Counted from the stretch's first letter, positions 16,354 to 25,702 are shown. The stretch is DNA of 64,000 nucleotides from Proteocatella sp041738345 (GCA_041738345.1 JBGSPX010000037.1:1-64000), one strand, 5' to 3'. Notes: generated by a model from the letters alone, not told the origin. Program-made: numbers and translations.

Positions 16354-17467
16354 TATTTCCTCCGCTTACACATCTTCTTGGTATCTTAAATTTTATAGTT
16401 TGCTCTATTGCTTCTAGCTGTCTTTGGTTTTTAGGATCAATAAAAAGACAAGTATATCCTTCTTCTCCAGCTCTTCCAGTTCTTCCAATTCTGTGAATAT
16501 AGGTTTCTACACTTTCTGGAATATCGTAGTTATATATATGGCTAACTCCACTTATATCAAGTCCTCTAGCGGCTACATCTGTCGCTATAAGATACTGGAA
16601 ATCTCCATTTTTAAAATCTTTCATTATTCTTTCTCGCTTAGCTTGAACTACGTCGCTATGGATTTTTTTACAATCGTAGCCTCTTCTATGAAGGGCAACT
16701 TCCAGTTCATCTGCTCTTCTTTTGGTTCTACAAAATATTATAGCCATAAACGGATTATCTTCATCCAGCACTGCGCATAAATCATCTTGTTTCTTTCTGT
16801 CTGAAGTTTCTACTACAAACTGTTTAATATTCTCTAGTGTAATTTCTTTTTTCTTTATAGATATAATCGTAGGATTATCCATATATCTGTATGCTATTTT
16901 TTTGACCTGCGAATCCAATGTAGCCGAAAAACATAAAGTTTGTCTATTTTTTGGAGTTTTTGTTAATATATCTTCTACATCATTTTTAAAACCCATTAGA
17001 AGCATCAAATCCGCTTCATCTAGTACAAATGTTTTTACACGACTCAAGTCTATTGTTTTTCTAAGAATATGGTCTATAAGCCTTCCTGGTGTTGCTATAA
17101 CAATATGGATATTTTTTTTAAGCTTTTTAAGCTGCGCACCGATATCTTTTCCTCCATAAGCTGCAAGTATATTTACATCTTTTCCTGCTTTAAGCTTTTC
17201 AGCTTCTTGCGTTATCTGAATTGCTAATTCTCTTGTAGGCGTTAATATAAGCGCTTGAATTTCATCTTTATTTGGATCTATATTCTCAAAAATAGGAAGT
17301 AGAAATGCCAGAGTTTTTCCCGTTCCGGTCTGAGCCTCTGCTATCACGTCTCTTCCTGTTTTTATTACATTTATACTTTGTTCTTGAACTGGAGTTGGCG
17401 CTACAATTCCATTCTTATTCAAGATATTTATCATATCTTCACTGATACCTAGTTCTTTAAAATTCAC
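16346..17467 (-). CDS. DEAD-box ATP-dependent RNA helicase
   Basis: All superfamily 2 motifs are present: AQTGTGKT (I), PTRELA (Ia), TPGRLID (Ib), DEAD (II), SAT (III), IIFCRTKRRADEL (IV), DVAARGLD (V) and HRIGRTGR (VI). I place the start at the GTG of (M)NFKELGISEDM because AGAGGGAAG lies upstream of it; six more codons are possible. At 373 residues it is a minimal helicase core without the C-terminal RNA-binding extension of DbpA or CshA. It probably remodels rRNA or mRNA. It is followed, with overlap, by the pentapeptide gene. Confidence 0.92.
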   Translation of the reverse strand: MNFKELGISEDMINILNKNGIVAPTPVQEQSINVIKTGRDVIAEAQTGTGKTLAFLLPIFENIDPNKDEIQALILTPTRELAIQITQEAEKLKAGKDVNILAAYGGKDIGAQLKKLKKNIHIVIATPGRLIDHILRKTIDLSRVKTFVLDEADLMLLMGFKNDVEDILTKTPKNRQTLCFSATLDSQVKKIAYRYMDNPTIISIKKKEITLENIKQFVVETSDRKKQDDLCAVLDEDNPFMAIIFCRTKRRADELEVALHRRGYDCKKIHSDVVQAKRERIMKDFKNGDFQYLIATDVAARGLDISGVSHIYNYDIPESVETYIHRIGRTGRAGEEGYTCLFIDPKNQRQLEAIEQTIKFKIPRRCVSGGNNE

Positions 17468-17572
17468 TATTTTCTTCCCTCTCACTACTTTTGTTTTTAG
17501 TCATACATATATTATTATAAGCTTTATTATGACAAAATACTATAGCTAATTTAGTTTTTAGGAAATCAATAG

Positions 17573-19111
17573 TTAAACATTCAGTTTCTCAAATTTTTTC
17601 TGCATTTCTTCTGTAAGTGTACAAATCAATTCCACATTATGATTCTCTGAACCAAGCCCAAATTCAGTCATCTGAAGACTCGCTATTGCAGCTCTTCTAG
17701 ATTTTTCTGCCAAAGGATGTTTTTCTGCATCATAATCAACACTAGTTACAAATATTGAAAGTGTTCCATCCACATTATAGAAAAGACGAATTTCTCTAAA
17801 CTGTTGTGGAAAATCTCGAAGTGATGGATTTTCTATAGCCCAAAAACTTTTTTCTTTATCTTCATGTACAGCTGCTTTTTCACGATTTTTATGATTATGC
17901 CCAGCAACCCAAGCAACAAAATTAGGATACTTATGCAATATATTAACAAGTTCATCTTCTGGAATAGGAGAATCTATCCACCACCCAGATGAAGACCCTA
18001 CAGGCTGAGTCAAAATAGGAATATGTGCCATAACTATCATCAATTCACCATTTTTTTGCCCTTTATCTAATTCAGTTTCTAAAAATTTTAGTCTTTTTTC
18101 ATCCATAGAGCCATGCCCATGAACCCAAGTTTCATTTCTTGTATTTCCATCTGGGTTAGTGTCATCCATAACTATTATTTTAATAGGCATATCTTTTTTT
18201 GGATAAAAACTATAACAAGCAAAATCATTTTCTATATTTTCCTTAGTAAAGCCATGTCCTGAAGGTTCTGAAGTAGTATTATAGAATTCTAACATGAAAT
18301 TTTTACGACAAGATTCCGCTGTAACAAGAGAGCAACGTTCATCATCTGAAGCAATTTCTTTAGGAATTTCAGTTCCAACACCTATAATTCGTCCTTCAGG
18401 TGTAGCACAATCAAAAACACCCATATAATATCCTTTTTTATCGGGATCTCCTGTTTCAATAATATCTGTAGATAAATCCACAATTTTATTTCCAATCAAA
18501 GTTTTTCTATCTTTTTCTTCTACTGCAAATGTTCCTGTCCAAAATTCATCATGATTCCCAATAACTTGATACCAAGGGATATTTAATCTTACGCTTTGAT
18601 ATGTTTTTTGATAGTCAATTTCTGACTCTCCAATATGTTTCCCTGAAGAAGGTCTTATATATTTACCATCTAGCACATCAATAAACCAACGTAATTCATT
18701 TTTCTGAGTGTTATTGCAGTTATCCCCTAGCGAAATAAGGAAATCTAATGGTTGCTGTTCATTTACTTCATTTATTTTATCTATAATTGCATTTAATACA
18801 TGAGTTGAATATAATGATACTGGAGAATATGCAGGAAAGAACGGTTTTAATAGCCCTAGTGCTATAACCTGTAACGGGGACTCTTTATCTGTAATATGTA
18901 TATCTGTGATAACTGCAAATGATAATAATTCTTTGCCCTGCTCCCCTGGTTTCTTATAATCATTGCCCATTAGTTCATACTTAACTTCATTTGGCTCGCC
19001 ATCCTTATACTCCCATTTTCCATAACCATATTTTTCATAATCTACTAGGTTTTTTAATGGTACCAATTCTTTGTAAGGCATAGGAACTACTACTTTTTCT
19101 GTTGTTTTCAT
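17573..19111 (-). CDS. Calcineurin-like metallophosphoesterase, cytoplasmic, 512 aa
   Basis: The start is MKTTEKVVVPMPY, placed by AAGGGGGATTTT. The metallophosphoesterase motifs occur in order: D-x-H in VITDIHITDKESP, GDN in SLGDNCNN, GNHD in VIGNHDEFWTG, H in MVMAHIPILTQ-like context, and GHNH in WVAGHNHKNREK. These bind two metal ions. There is no signal peptide. The N-terminal style (VPMPYKELVPLKNLVDYEKYGYG) resembles a long subgroup known from TIGR03768-type proteins; that link is from memory. Substrate is unknown. It is monocistronic, between the helicase gene and a divergent VOC gene. Confidence 0.85.
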   Translation of the reverse strand: MKTTEKVVVPMPYKELVPLKNLVDYEKYGYGKWEYKDGEPNEVKYELMGNDYKKPGEQGKELLSFAVITDIHITDKESPLQVIALGLLKPFFPAYSPVSLYSTHVLNAIIDKINEVNEQQPLDFLISLGDNCNNTQKNELRWFIDVLDGKYIRPSSGKHIGESEIDYQKTYQSVRLNIPWYQVIGNHDEFWTGTFAVEEKDRKTLIGNKIVDLSTDIIETGDPDKKGYYMGVFDCATPEGRIIGVGTEIPKEIASDDERCSLVTAESCRKNFMLEFYNTTSEPSGHGFTKENIENDFACYSFYPKKDMPIKIIVMDDTNPDGNTRNETWVHGHGSMDEKRLKFLETELDKGQKNGELMIVMAHIPILTQPVGSSSGWWIDSPIPEDELVNILHKYPNFVAWVAGHNHKNREKAAVHEDKEKSFWAIENPSLRDFPQQFREIRLFYNVDGTLSIFVTSVDYDAEKHPLAEKSRRAAIASLQMTEFGLGSENHNVELICTLTEEMQKKFEKLNV

Positions 19112-19252
19112 AAAATCCCCCTTCAAATTTCACTTAAATGTTAGCTACTTATTAAGTATAACATTTAATTATAATTCCATATATATTAATTTAATTATTT
19201 TGTGTATAATATTACCTAACAAAACAATTCAAATCGAAAGGATATTTCTATT

Positions 19253-19675
19253 ATGATACAATCTATCGTGCATATTGCTTTAGTAGTAAACGATTATGAT
19301 GAAGCAATTAATTTTTATACAAAAAAACTTAATTTTACTTTAGTTGAGGATACTTATCAACCGGAACAAGATAAAAGATGGGTGGTAGTATCTCCTCCGG
19401 GATCTAATGGCACTACGATTTTATTAGCAAGAGCTTCAAAGCCAGAACAAATAGATTTTATAGGCAATCAAGCTGGAGGTAGAGTTTTTCTATTTCTTGG
19501 AACCGATGATTTTGAAAGAGATTACAGTGAAATGATAAACAAAGGTATTGAATTTGTAAGACCTCCTAAGAAACATGATTATGGAGTGGTTGCAGTATTT
19601 AAAGATCTTTATGGGAATTTGTGGGATCTTGTTCAATTTACTGATACTCACCCTATGGCCACACGTGTAAAATAA
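19253..19675 (+). CDS. VOC/glyoxalase-fold family protein
   Basis: The 140-residue protein has the paired beta-alpha-beta-beta-beta units of the vicinal oxygen chelate fold. It has HIALVVNDYDEAINFYTKKLNF at the start, a metal-type His at residue 7, LYGNLWDLVQF at the end, and a mid segment ending DFERDYSEMINKGIEF. Members include glyoxalases, dioxygenases and resistance proteins; nothing here picks one. ATCGAAAGGATATTTCTATT precedes the ATG and a TATAAT lies at 19205-19210. Confidence 0.85.
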   Translation: MIQSIVHIALVVNDYDEAINFYTKKLNFTLVEDTYQPEQDKRWVVVSPPGSNGTTILLARASKPEQIDFIGNQAGGRVFLFLGTDDFERDYSEMINKGIEFVRPPKKHDYGVVAVFKDLYGNLWDLVQFTDTHPMATRVK

Positions 19676-19754
19676 TAATTAAGATTTCTTAATCTTTATT
19701 TTATAATCAGTAAATAATATTCAGGTATAGTATTACTTGAAAAGGAGATTTTAT

Positions 19755-21494
19755 ATGTATAAAAAAGAAAAATTTAAAAAAATATTTACTTCATTAATAT
19801 TATGTACTGTTCTATCAATGAATAGTGTTGCCTTTGCTGACTCTAGAACTCCTAATATGAAAAGAGCAGATATTCACTTCTCTCAAATGCCAACGGAGCT
19901 ACATAATACTGACAAGCTCTATTCTGATTTAGCTAAGCTGGAAGCGCTTTGCGTTAATAAAGAAAACAAGGATAAGGTATTAGCTTCATACAAGGAAATT
20001 TCTGATGAAATGGACCTAATATACACCGCTTCAACTATCAATGAAATTTATTATAACAAAGATGTTACTAACAAAAAATATGCTGAACAAAAAAACTATT
20101 ATGATAAAATAAATTTAGAATCTACAGATAAAGCTTATACCGTTTTTAAAACTGTAATGGACTCTCCCTGTGGTTCATATCTAGAAGAATTTGTAGGTAG
20201 TGATATAGCAGAAAGTATGAAGACCTTTGAGGCTATGAGCGAAGAATCTTCTGAGCTAGCAATTCAAGAAAGTGAACTTGTTCAAAAATATGATCAACTT
20301 AATGCGGTAAAATATAACTCCCCTGAAGAAAAGAATAAGGCACTAGGAGAAGTATTTAAAGAATTAGTAGTTGTGCGCGACCAAATTGCAAAAGAAAGTG
20401 GATATGATAACTACTTAGACTATGTTTATGAGTCTCAATTTTCAAGAGAATATAGCGCCTCTGATTTTGAAAAGGTTAGAAAAAGTGTAAAAAGATATAT
20501 TATTCCTATATACGCTCAATACTCAGCATCTATAACTGAAGAAGATGGTGAATTAGTAGATGCTATAAAAGGAAATAGCGGAGAGTATGTTTTGGATAAA
20601 CTTGAACCTCATATGAAAGCTTTTATGCCTGAGTTAAATGAATCTTTTTCGTACATGAGAAAATATGGGCTATACGATATCGATGCGGATGAGAAAAAAA
20701 TGGATGGCGGATACACTTGCTTTTTAAACTCTTATAAGGTTCCTTTCATCTACAATTATCCTTATAATACTTATAGGGACTATAAAGATATGATTCATGA
20801 ATTAGGCCATTTTAATAATATGTTTTTTTATGAAGAACACGTAATTTCATCAGATGCATATTCAATGGATGTTATGGAAATCCAATCTCAAGCTTTAGAG
20901 CTTATGTTTTCAGAATTCGCCGATTCTATATATGGGAAAGAAGTTGCTGAATCTGCAAAAAAAATAATTAGAACTGAAATGCTTGCAACTGTAATGGACG
21001 GAAGCGTAATCGATGAATTTGAAACTGAAGTATACAAAAATCCCAAAATGTCTTTAGAAGAAATGAATCGTACCTTTAAGCACATAAATACAAGCTATGG
21101 GCTAGATTATGATGAAAATGAAACTGATCAAGATTATTTATGGACTGATATCCCACATGTATTTCATTCCCCTGGTTATTATGCAAGTTATGCAATTTCA
21201 ATGCTCTCTGCCTTTGATATATGGACTAAGTATTTAGATAATCCTGATACTGCTAAAGATATGTACAGAACAATTTCGCTTGAAAGCTACAATATGACAT
21301 ATGAAGATGCCATAGCGCAAGCTGAACTTTTAAATATATTTGATGACTCTCAATTTTTTGAACTTAGCCAAAATATTGCTTATTCACTTGAGGTGGATGC
21401 TCCAGAAAAAGAATATCCTATATATATGGCTGGACTTTTAATTATCCTTATGTTGTATAGTTTAGTAGTATATAAAGGAAAAAAATCCAAATAA
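19755..21494 (+). CDS. Secreted, C-terminally anchored M3-like oligopeptidase
   Basis: The start is MYKKEKFKKIF behind AAAAGGAGATTTTAT. The 579-residue product has a signal peptide (SLILCTVLSMNSVAFA, cut likely after AFA). The thermolysin-type zinc motif is HELGH in DMIHELGHFNNMFF (about residue 350), and the M3 signature PGYYASYAISML lies near residue 478. The C-terminus has a membrane helix plus KGKKSK, so it is probably anchored facing outside. M3 enzymes usually degrade short peptides in the cytoplasm, so an exported form is uncommon. It likely trims external peptides for uptake. It is a single-gene unit. Confidence 0.85.
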   Translation: MYKKEKFKKIFTSLILCTVLSMNSVAFADSRTPNMKRADIHFSQMPTELHNTDKLYSDLAKLEALCVNKENKDKVLASYKEISDEMDLIYTASTINEIYYNKDVTNKKYAEQKNYYDKINLESTDKAYTVFKTVMDSPCGSYLEEFVGSDIAESMKTFEAMSEESSELAIQESELVQKYDQLNAVKYNSPEEKNKALGEVFKELVVVRDQIAKESGYDNYLDYVYESQFSREYSASDFEKVRKSVKRYIIPIYAQYSASITEEDGELVDAIKGNSGEYVLDKLEPHMKAFMPELNESFSYMRKYGLYDIDADEKKMDGGYTCFLNSYKVPFIYNYPYNTYRDYKDMIHELGHFNNMFFYEEHVISSDAYSMDVMEIQSQALELMFSEFADSIYGKEVAESAKKIIRTEMLATVMDGSVIDEFETEVYKNPKMSLEEMNRTFKHINTSYGLDYDENETDQDYLWTDIPHVFHSPGYYASYAISMLSAFDIWTKYLDNPDTAKDMYRTISLESYNMTYEDAIAQAELLNIFDDSQFFELSQNIAYSLEVDAPEKEYPIYMAGLLIILMLYSLVVYKGKKSK

Positions 21495-21501
21495 TTACAA
21501 T

Positions 21502-21537
21502 AAAAATGCCCTGTCTCCGGGGGGATGGTGACAGGGC
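21502..21537 (-). terminator. Intrinsic terminator, GC-rich stem
   Basis: GCCCTGTC pairs perfectly with GACAGGGC around a G-rich loop. The minus strand continues as ATTTTTA, so it mainly ends the PEP-hydrolase operon, but the stem also sits just after the plus-strand peptidase gene. Confidence 0.85.
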
Positions 21538-21574
21538 TATATCAAAAAGTTCTTAGGGGTAAACTTTTTAATAA

Positions 21575-22408
21575 CTACATAGGTTTTATTGATTTAAATA
21601 ATTCTGTTTGTTCTCTTATTCCTTTTTCTGCAGCAAAACGCTCTATACTTGAAGCGCCAAAGAAGCCATCTATGCCTTCTGTTTTTTCTATTATATATGC
21701 TGCATCTTGTGGTTCTGCAATAGGCCCACCATGACATATAACCATAATCTCTGGATTAACAGCTTTTCCTGCTTTTATTATCGCTTCTATTTTTGCAACA
21801 CAATCATCTAGCGTAAGCGCAGTCTTTGCACCGATAGTTCCTTTTGTAGTAAGTCCCATATGCGCTACTAAAATATCTGCACCTGCTTTTGCCATAGCCT
21901 CTGCCTGCTTTTCATCAAATACATATGGCGTAGTAAGCATATCTAGTTCATGAGCTTTTTTTATCATTTCTACTTCTAAATCATAACCCATTCCTGTTTC
22001 TTCTAGATTTTGTCTAAAAACTCCATCTATAAGCCCTACTGTAGGGAAATTTTGAACTCCACTAAAGCCCATATCCTTAAGCTGTTTTAAGTAAACATCC
22101 ATTATTCTAAACGGGTCTGTTCCACAAACTCCTGCAAGTACTGGTGTTTCTTTTACTACGGGAAGTACCTCTGCTCCCATTTCTACTACTATTTGATTTG
22201 CATCTCCATAAGATAATAATCCAGCTAAAGAACCTCTTCCTGCCATTCTATATCTTCCTGAGTTGTATATTATAAGCATATCTGCGCCACCAGCCTCACT
22301 GCTTTTTGCAGTTATTCCAGTTCCTGCCCCTACACCTACTAATATTTTTCCATTTTTCACTTCTGCTTTAAATTTTTCAATAATCTCTTTTCTTGTAAGT
22401 TTGTTCAT
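21575..22408 (-). CDS. Phosphoenolpyruvate hydrolase-family TIM-barrel protein
   Basis: This 277-residue protein has the PEP-hydrolase/TIM-barrel pattern: GAGTGITAKSSEAGGADML, YNSGRYRMAGRGSLAGLL, GVCGTDPFRIMDVYLKQL, NFPTVGLIDG and CHGGPIAEP. It is the regular partner of the Tm-1-like protein encoded 24 bases upstream; the two are found fused in some plants and fungi. Residue use is typical of an active barrel, but the physiological reaction is not established for most members. Start ATG with GGAGG six bases upstream. It is the last gene of its operon. Confidence 0.85.
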   Translation of the reverse strand: MNKLTRKEIIEKFKAEVKNGKILVGVGAGTGITAKSSEAGGADMLIIYNSGRYRMAGRGSLAGLLSYGDANQIVVEMGAEVLPVVKETPVLAGVCGTDPFRIMDVYLKQLKDMGFSGVQNFPTVGLIDGVFRQNLEETGMGYDLEVEMIKKAHELDMLTTPYVFDEKQAEAMAKAGADILVAHMGLTTKGTIGAKTALTLDDCVAKIEAIIKAGKAVNPEIMVICHGGPIAEPQDAAYIIEKTEGIDGFFGASSIERFAAEKGIREQTELFKSIKPM

Positions 22409-22431
22409 CACATACCTCCATAAATTCTAAA

Positions 22432-23640
22432 TTACTTTGCCATAAGGTCTATCAATTTTTGAGCGGCTGCTTCTGCAAAGGCTCTATCATTTATATCTGT
22501 ATTTATTTCTACGATATCTACTTTATTTTTATCAATCAATCCTTTTATAGTGTTAAATAGCATCTTATCTTCTTCTGGGCCGTAGAAAGCTTGACCTTCT
22601 ACATCTATAGCTGACACTCCTTTAAGAGGAATAAACAGAGAAGTTTTTCCATTTGAAAGATTTAGTTTTTCTGCAATTTTTTCACCTATTTGTCTATTTT
22701 CTTCAACCGTAGTTCTCATAAGAGTTACAGTTGGATTATGCTTGTAAAGATTTCTTTGTCTATATTTTTCTGGAACACTTTCATAAGCTCCAAAGTTACA
22801 CATATCCATTGCTCCAAGAGATACTACCTGTGGAATATTATTTTTTGCCGCAGCTTCAAGACGTTTTGGGCCAGCGCCTAGTACGCCTCCTAAAATTTCA
22901 TCTGCCCATTCTGTAGTAGTAAGGTCTAGTACCCCTTCTATAAAGCCTGATTCTATAAGACTTTCCATAGATTGACCGCCTATTCCGGTAGCATGGAATA
23001 CCAAAACTTCATAACCTCTATTTTCTAAATATTCTCTAGCGGCATCTACACATGGAGTAGTAACTCCAAACATTGTAGCTCCAATAAGAGGTTTCTTTTC
23101 TACTTCCTTTGAAGCTTCGAATGAAAGCATTCCTGCCATTGCAAATATCGCATTATTAAATATTTTCAAAGATATAGAATTCAGTCCGGATACATCTACT
23201 ACCGAAGGCATCATTACAAGATCACTTGTGCCTATGTACTGCGCCGTATTTCCAGATGCTACTGTAGAAACCATTATTTTAGGTACTCCTATTGGAAGTG
23301 CTCTCATCGCTGGAGTTACAAGTGAAGTCCCGCCTGTTCCTCCAAACGAAATTATGCCATCAAATTTCCCCTCTTCAAATAATCTAGGTATTAATTTTTC
23401 CATGGCCTTCGAAAGTGTTTCCGTAGCATAAGCTCTATCTTTTTTCTTAGTAATTTCATCTATATTAACACCTGCAGCTGCTGCGACTTCTGAGTTTGAA
23501 ACATCTGGTGTAAACTTAGGCTCAAAAACGCCAGTATGTATAGTAAAGGTTTTAAACCCCATATTTTCAAAAGTCTCTTTTATGTACAGATATTCATGCC
23601 CTTTTGTGTCAAACGTCCCTGCTATAGCTACAGTTTTCAT
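22432..23640 (-). CDS. Tm-1-like ATP-binding protein (UPF0261)
   Basis: The 402-residue product starts KTVAIAGTFDTKGHEYLYIKE, the family hallmark. It has IISFGGTGGTSLVTPAMRALP, GVPKIMVSTVASGNTAQYIG, and MFGVTTPCVDAAREYLENRG, matching the two Rossmann-like halves of UPF0261. The plant homologue Tm-1 binds ATP and inhibits tobamovirus replication; the bacterial function is unknown. It precedes the PEP-hydrolase gene in one operon, and its own upstream region holds the terminator of the fused regulator. Confidence 0.88.
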   Translation of the reverse strand: MKTVAIAGTFDTKGHEYLYIKETFENMGFKTFTIHTGVFEPKFTPDVSNSEVAAAAGVNIDEITKKKDRAYATETLSKAMEKLIPRLFEEGKFDGIISFGGTGGTSLVTPAMRALPIGVPKIMVSTVASGNTAQYIGTSDLVMMPSVVDVSGLNSISLKIFNNAIFAMAGMLSFEASKEVEKKPLIGATMFGVTTPCVDAAREYLENRGYEVLVFHATGIGGQSMESLIESGFIEGVLDLTTTEWADEILGGVLGAGPKRLEAAAKNNIPQVVSLGAMDMCNFGAYESVPEKYRQRNLYKHNPTVTLMRTTVEENRQIGEKIAEKLNLSNGKTSLFIPLKGVSAIDVEGQAFYGPEEDKMLFNTIKGLIDKNKVDIVEINTDINDRAFAEAAAQKLIDLMAK

Positions 23641-23660
23641 ATCTTATCTCCTTTTAAAAT

Positions 23661-23701
23661 AAAAAATAGTATGATTACTTATTCCAAAATAATCATACTA
23701 T
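23661..23701 (-). terminator. Intrinsic terminator or attenuator after the fused regulator
   Basis: ATAGTATGATTA pairs with TAATCATACTAT, a perfect 12-bp stem, followed on the minus strand by TTTTTTATTTT. It sits between the PEP-hydrolase/AraC gene and the Tm-1-like gene, so readthrough would set how far the regulator and the two enzymes are co-expressed. Confidence 0.8.
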
Positions 23702-23730
23702 GTATAGAAGTCAATGTAAATGTAGTTATG

Positions 23731-24921
23731 TTACTTGTTTTTGTGTTTATGTAACATCGGAGAATATCCTTTATATTTTTTAAACATTTTACTGAATTGA
23801 GCATAATCGCTATAACCTACCATATTTGCAATTTCAGATAGCGCGTGTTCTTCTTTTTGGATAATTTCAGCAGCTTTATTTATTCTGAATTTTACTAGAT
23901 ATTCTGGAAAATTACATCCAACTTCCTTTTTGAATACACTGCTCAAATACCCCCTCGAAACATGAGCTACTTTAGCCAATTCTAAAAAAGATATTTTATA
24001 CATATAGTTTTGAGCAACGTATTCCTTTACAAATTCTGTGTAGTCATAATGCTTATTTACACCGTCCATCATTTTTAACATAAGTTCTTCTTCTGATTCT
24101 GCATCAAAATGTTTAAAGGCTTTAGTTATATTAATTATAGCTTTTTCTGATGGAATTCTTTCAAATGAAGAGCCTCCAATATATCCCATAATATTATGAT
24201 TGTTATTAAACATATATTCTACATCTATTGGATTTTTTATAGGCCCTCCATATATCAGCTTTATTATATCCTTATCATAGGTGTCGCATATCTTCAAAAT
24301 TCTTTCTGCTTTTATTCTAGCTTCATCAAGCGATATAAGTTTTTTAGCTCCTAAAAGACCGCCCTGAGTAAATCCAAGATGTGCACATATCGCATCTGCT
24401 CCAGCTTTTAGCATCTGGTGTGCTTGATTTTCATCAAATACAAATGCTAGAGTAAACAGCCCTTTTTTGTGCGCAATATGTATCGCTTCTACTTCCTTAT
24501 CGTATCCCAAGCTATTTTCTTCAAGATATTCTCTAAACTGCCCATCCAAAAGCCCTACTGTAGGGTAATTATTTATACCTGAAAATCCAATATTTTTTAT
24601 TTGTTCAATATAATCCTCCATTTGCTTTGTAGGATCACTTGCATTTATTCCAAATATTACAGGTATATTCTTAGAAATTGGAAGCACTTCTCTAGAAGCT
24701 TCATTCATGACTAAATCATTGCTATTTGAAAATGGAAGATATCCTGCAAGCGAACTTCTTCCCATCTGTCTAAACTTGCTTGAATTAAGTGCTAGAATTA
24801 TATCTGCACCACCTGTTTGTACATATTTTGCAGTCATGCCTGAACAAGTCGCCACGCCAATTATTTTATTTCCCCCATCAACTTGTCTTTTTAGTTTTGA
24901 TATAACTTCTTTTCTTATCAA
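23731..24921 (-). CDS. PEP-hydrolase-like TIM barrel fused to AraC DNA-binding domain
   Basis: Residues 1-270 repeat the PEP-hydrolase pattern of the downstream enzyme (GVATCSGMTAKYVQTGGADII, LNSSKFRQMGRSSLAGYLPF, GINASDPTKQMEDYIEQI, NYPTVGLLDG, YGGPIKNP). Residues about 290-396 are a double helix-turn-helix of the AraC type (ISFLELAKVAHVSRGYLSSVFK and ALSEIANMVGYSDYAQFSKMFKKYKG-like end). It is best read as a one-component regulator whose sensor is a copy of the enzyme it controls. It lies 90 bases upstream of the Tm-1/PEP-hydrolase pair on the same strand, behind a terminator. Whether the barrel still has activity is unknown. Confidence 0.85.
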   Translation of the reverse strand: MIRKEVISKLKRQVDGGNKIIGVATCSGMTAKYVQTGGADIILALNSSKFRQMGRSSLAGYLPFSNSNDLVMNEASREVLPISKNIPVIFGINASDPTKQMEDYIEQIKNIGFSGINNYPTVGLLDGQFREYLEENSLGYDKEVEAIHIAHKKGLFTLAFVFDENQAHQMLKAGADAICAHLGFTQGGLLGAKKLISLDEARIKAERILKICDTYDKDIIKLIYGGPIKNPIDVEYMFNNNHNIMGYIGGSSFERIPSEKAIINITKAFKHFDAESEEELMLKMMDGVNKHYDYTEFVKEYVAQNYMYKISFLELAKVAHVSRGYLSSVFKKEVGCNFPEYLVKFRINKAAEIIQKEEHALSEIANMVGYSDYAQFSKMFKKYKGYSPMLHKHKNK

Positions 24922-24945
24922 AAGCCTTCCCCCTTAGATATAGAT

Positions 24946-24984
24946 ATTAAAACAGCGCATCTACAGAATAGGTACGCTGTTTAA
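24946..24984 (-). terminator. Probable terminator of the mtnN unit
   Basis: AAACAGCG pairs with CGCTGTTT around a 17-base loop. The U-tract on the minus strand is short (TTTT), so it is a moderate call. It lies between mtnN and the PEP-hydrolase/AraC gene. Confidence 0.6.
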
Positions 24985-25009
24985 CAAATATTCTTGATAA
25001 AATAAATCT

Positions 25010-25702
25010 TTATAGACTTTCAAGAAGCCCTTTTATAAATATCATTGAATTTTCTACTGCATATGGCACAAATTTTTCAAAATCTATACTTGCCCCTGTA
25101 TTTGCATTATCTGATATAGATCTTATAACTATAAATGGAATGTTATTTTGGTATGCTACATGTGCAATGCTAGCCCCTTCCATTTCTACAGCTGAAGCAT
25201 CAAAAGTTTCTTCAAGCCATTTTACTTTTTTGTTGTCCGCTATAAATTGATCTCCTGTTGCAATTATTCCTACTACTGATTTATGTTTTGAATCTTTAAG
25301 TGCGATATTCCGAGCAGTTTTTACAAGCTTTTCATCACATTTAAAATCATATACATCCATTCTTGGAACTTGGCCTATCTTATCGCCAAATACCGAACAG
25401 TCCATATCATGGTGTACCAAAGAACTTGCAATAACTATATCCCCAGGATTTATAGTATCTTTTACGCCCCCAGCTACGCCTACATTCATAACCATATTTA
25501 CATCAAAAAGGTCTACTAATATCTGAGTACATATCGCAGCATTTACTTTTCCAATCCCGCTTACTACTACAACTACATCATGATTCCAAAGTTTTCCTTT
25601 ATAAAAATCCATACTCGCCTTTGTAGTCTTGCTCTCTAGTTGCATCTCTTTTTTTAGGCTTTCTACTTCTTCGCTCATAGCGCCTATTATTCCAATAACC
25701 AT
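25010..25702 (-). CDS. mtnN: 5'-methylthioadenosine/S-adenosylhomocysteine nucleosidase
   Basis: The 230-residue product begins IGIIGAMSEEVESLKKEM with the catalytic Glu region. It contains NVGVAGGVKDTINPGDIVIAS, the specificity motif AVEMEGASIAHVAY, and the acid/base Asp in IRSISDNANTGA. It cleaves adenine from MTA, SAH and 5'-deoxyadenosine, supporting methionine salvage and removing inhibitors of methylation. The length is normal. ATG follows GGAGGAAAT. It is the last gene of a run that starts with recN-NUDIX-mltG; such linkage with mltG, trmR and trhP is usual in Firmicutes. Confidence 0.93.
   Translation of the reverse strand: MVIGIIGAMSEEVESLKKEMQLESKTTKASMDFYKGKLWNHDVVVVVSGIGKVNAAICTQILVDLFDVNMVMNVGVAGGVKDTINPGDIVIASSLVHHDMDCSVFGDKIGQVPRMDVYDFKCDEKLVKTARNIALKDSKHKSVVGIIATGDQFIADNKKVKWLEETFDASAVEMEGASIAHVAYQNNIPFIVIRSISDNANTGASIDFEKFVPYAVENSMIFIKGLLESL

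Noticed and set aside
16722..17159. 145-codon plus-strand frame over the DEAD-box gene
   Set aside because: Antisense shadow; the opposite strand has every helicase motif.
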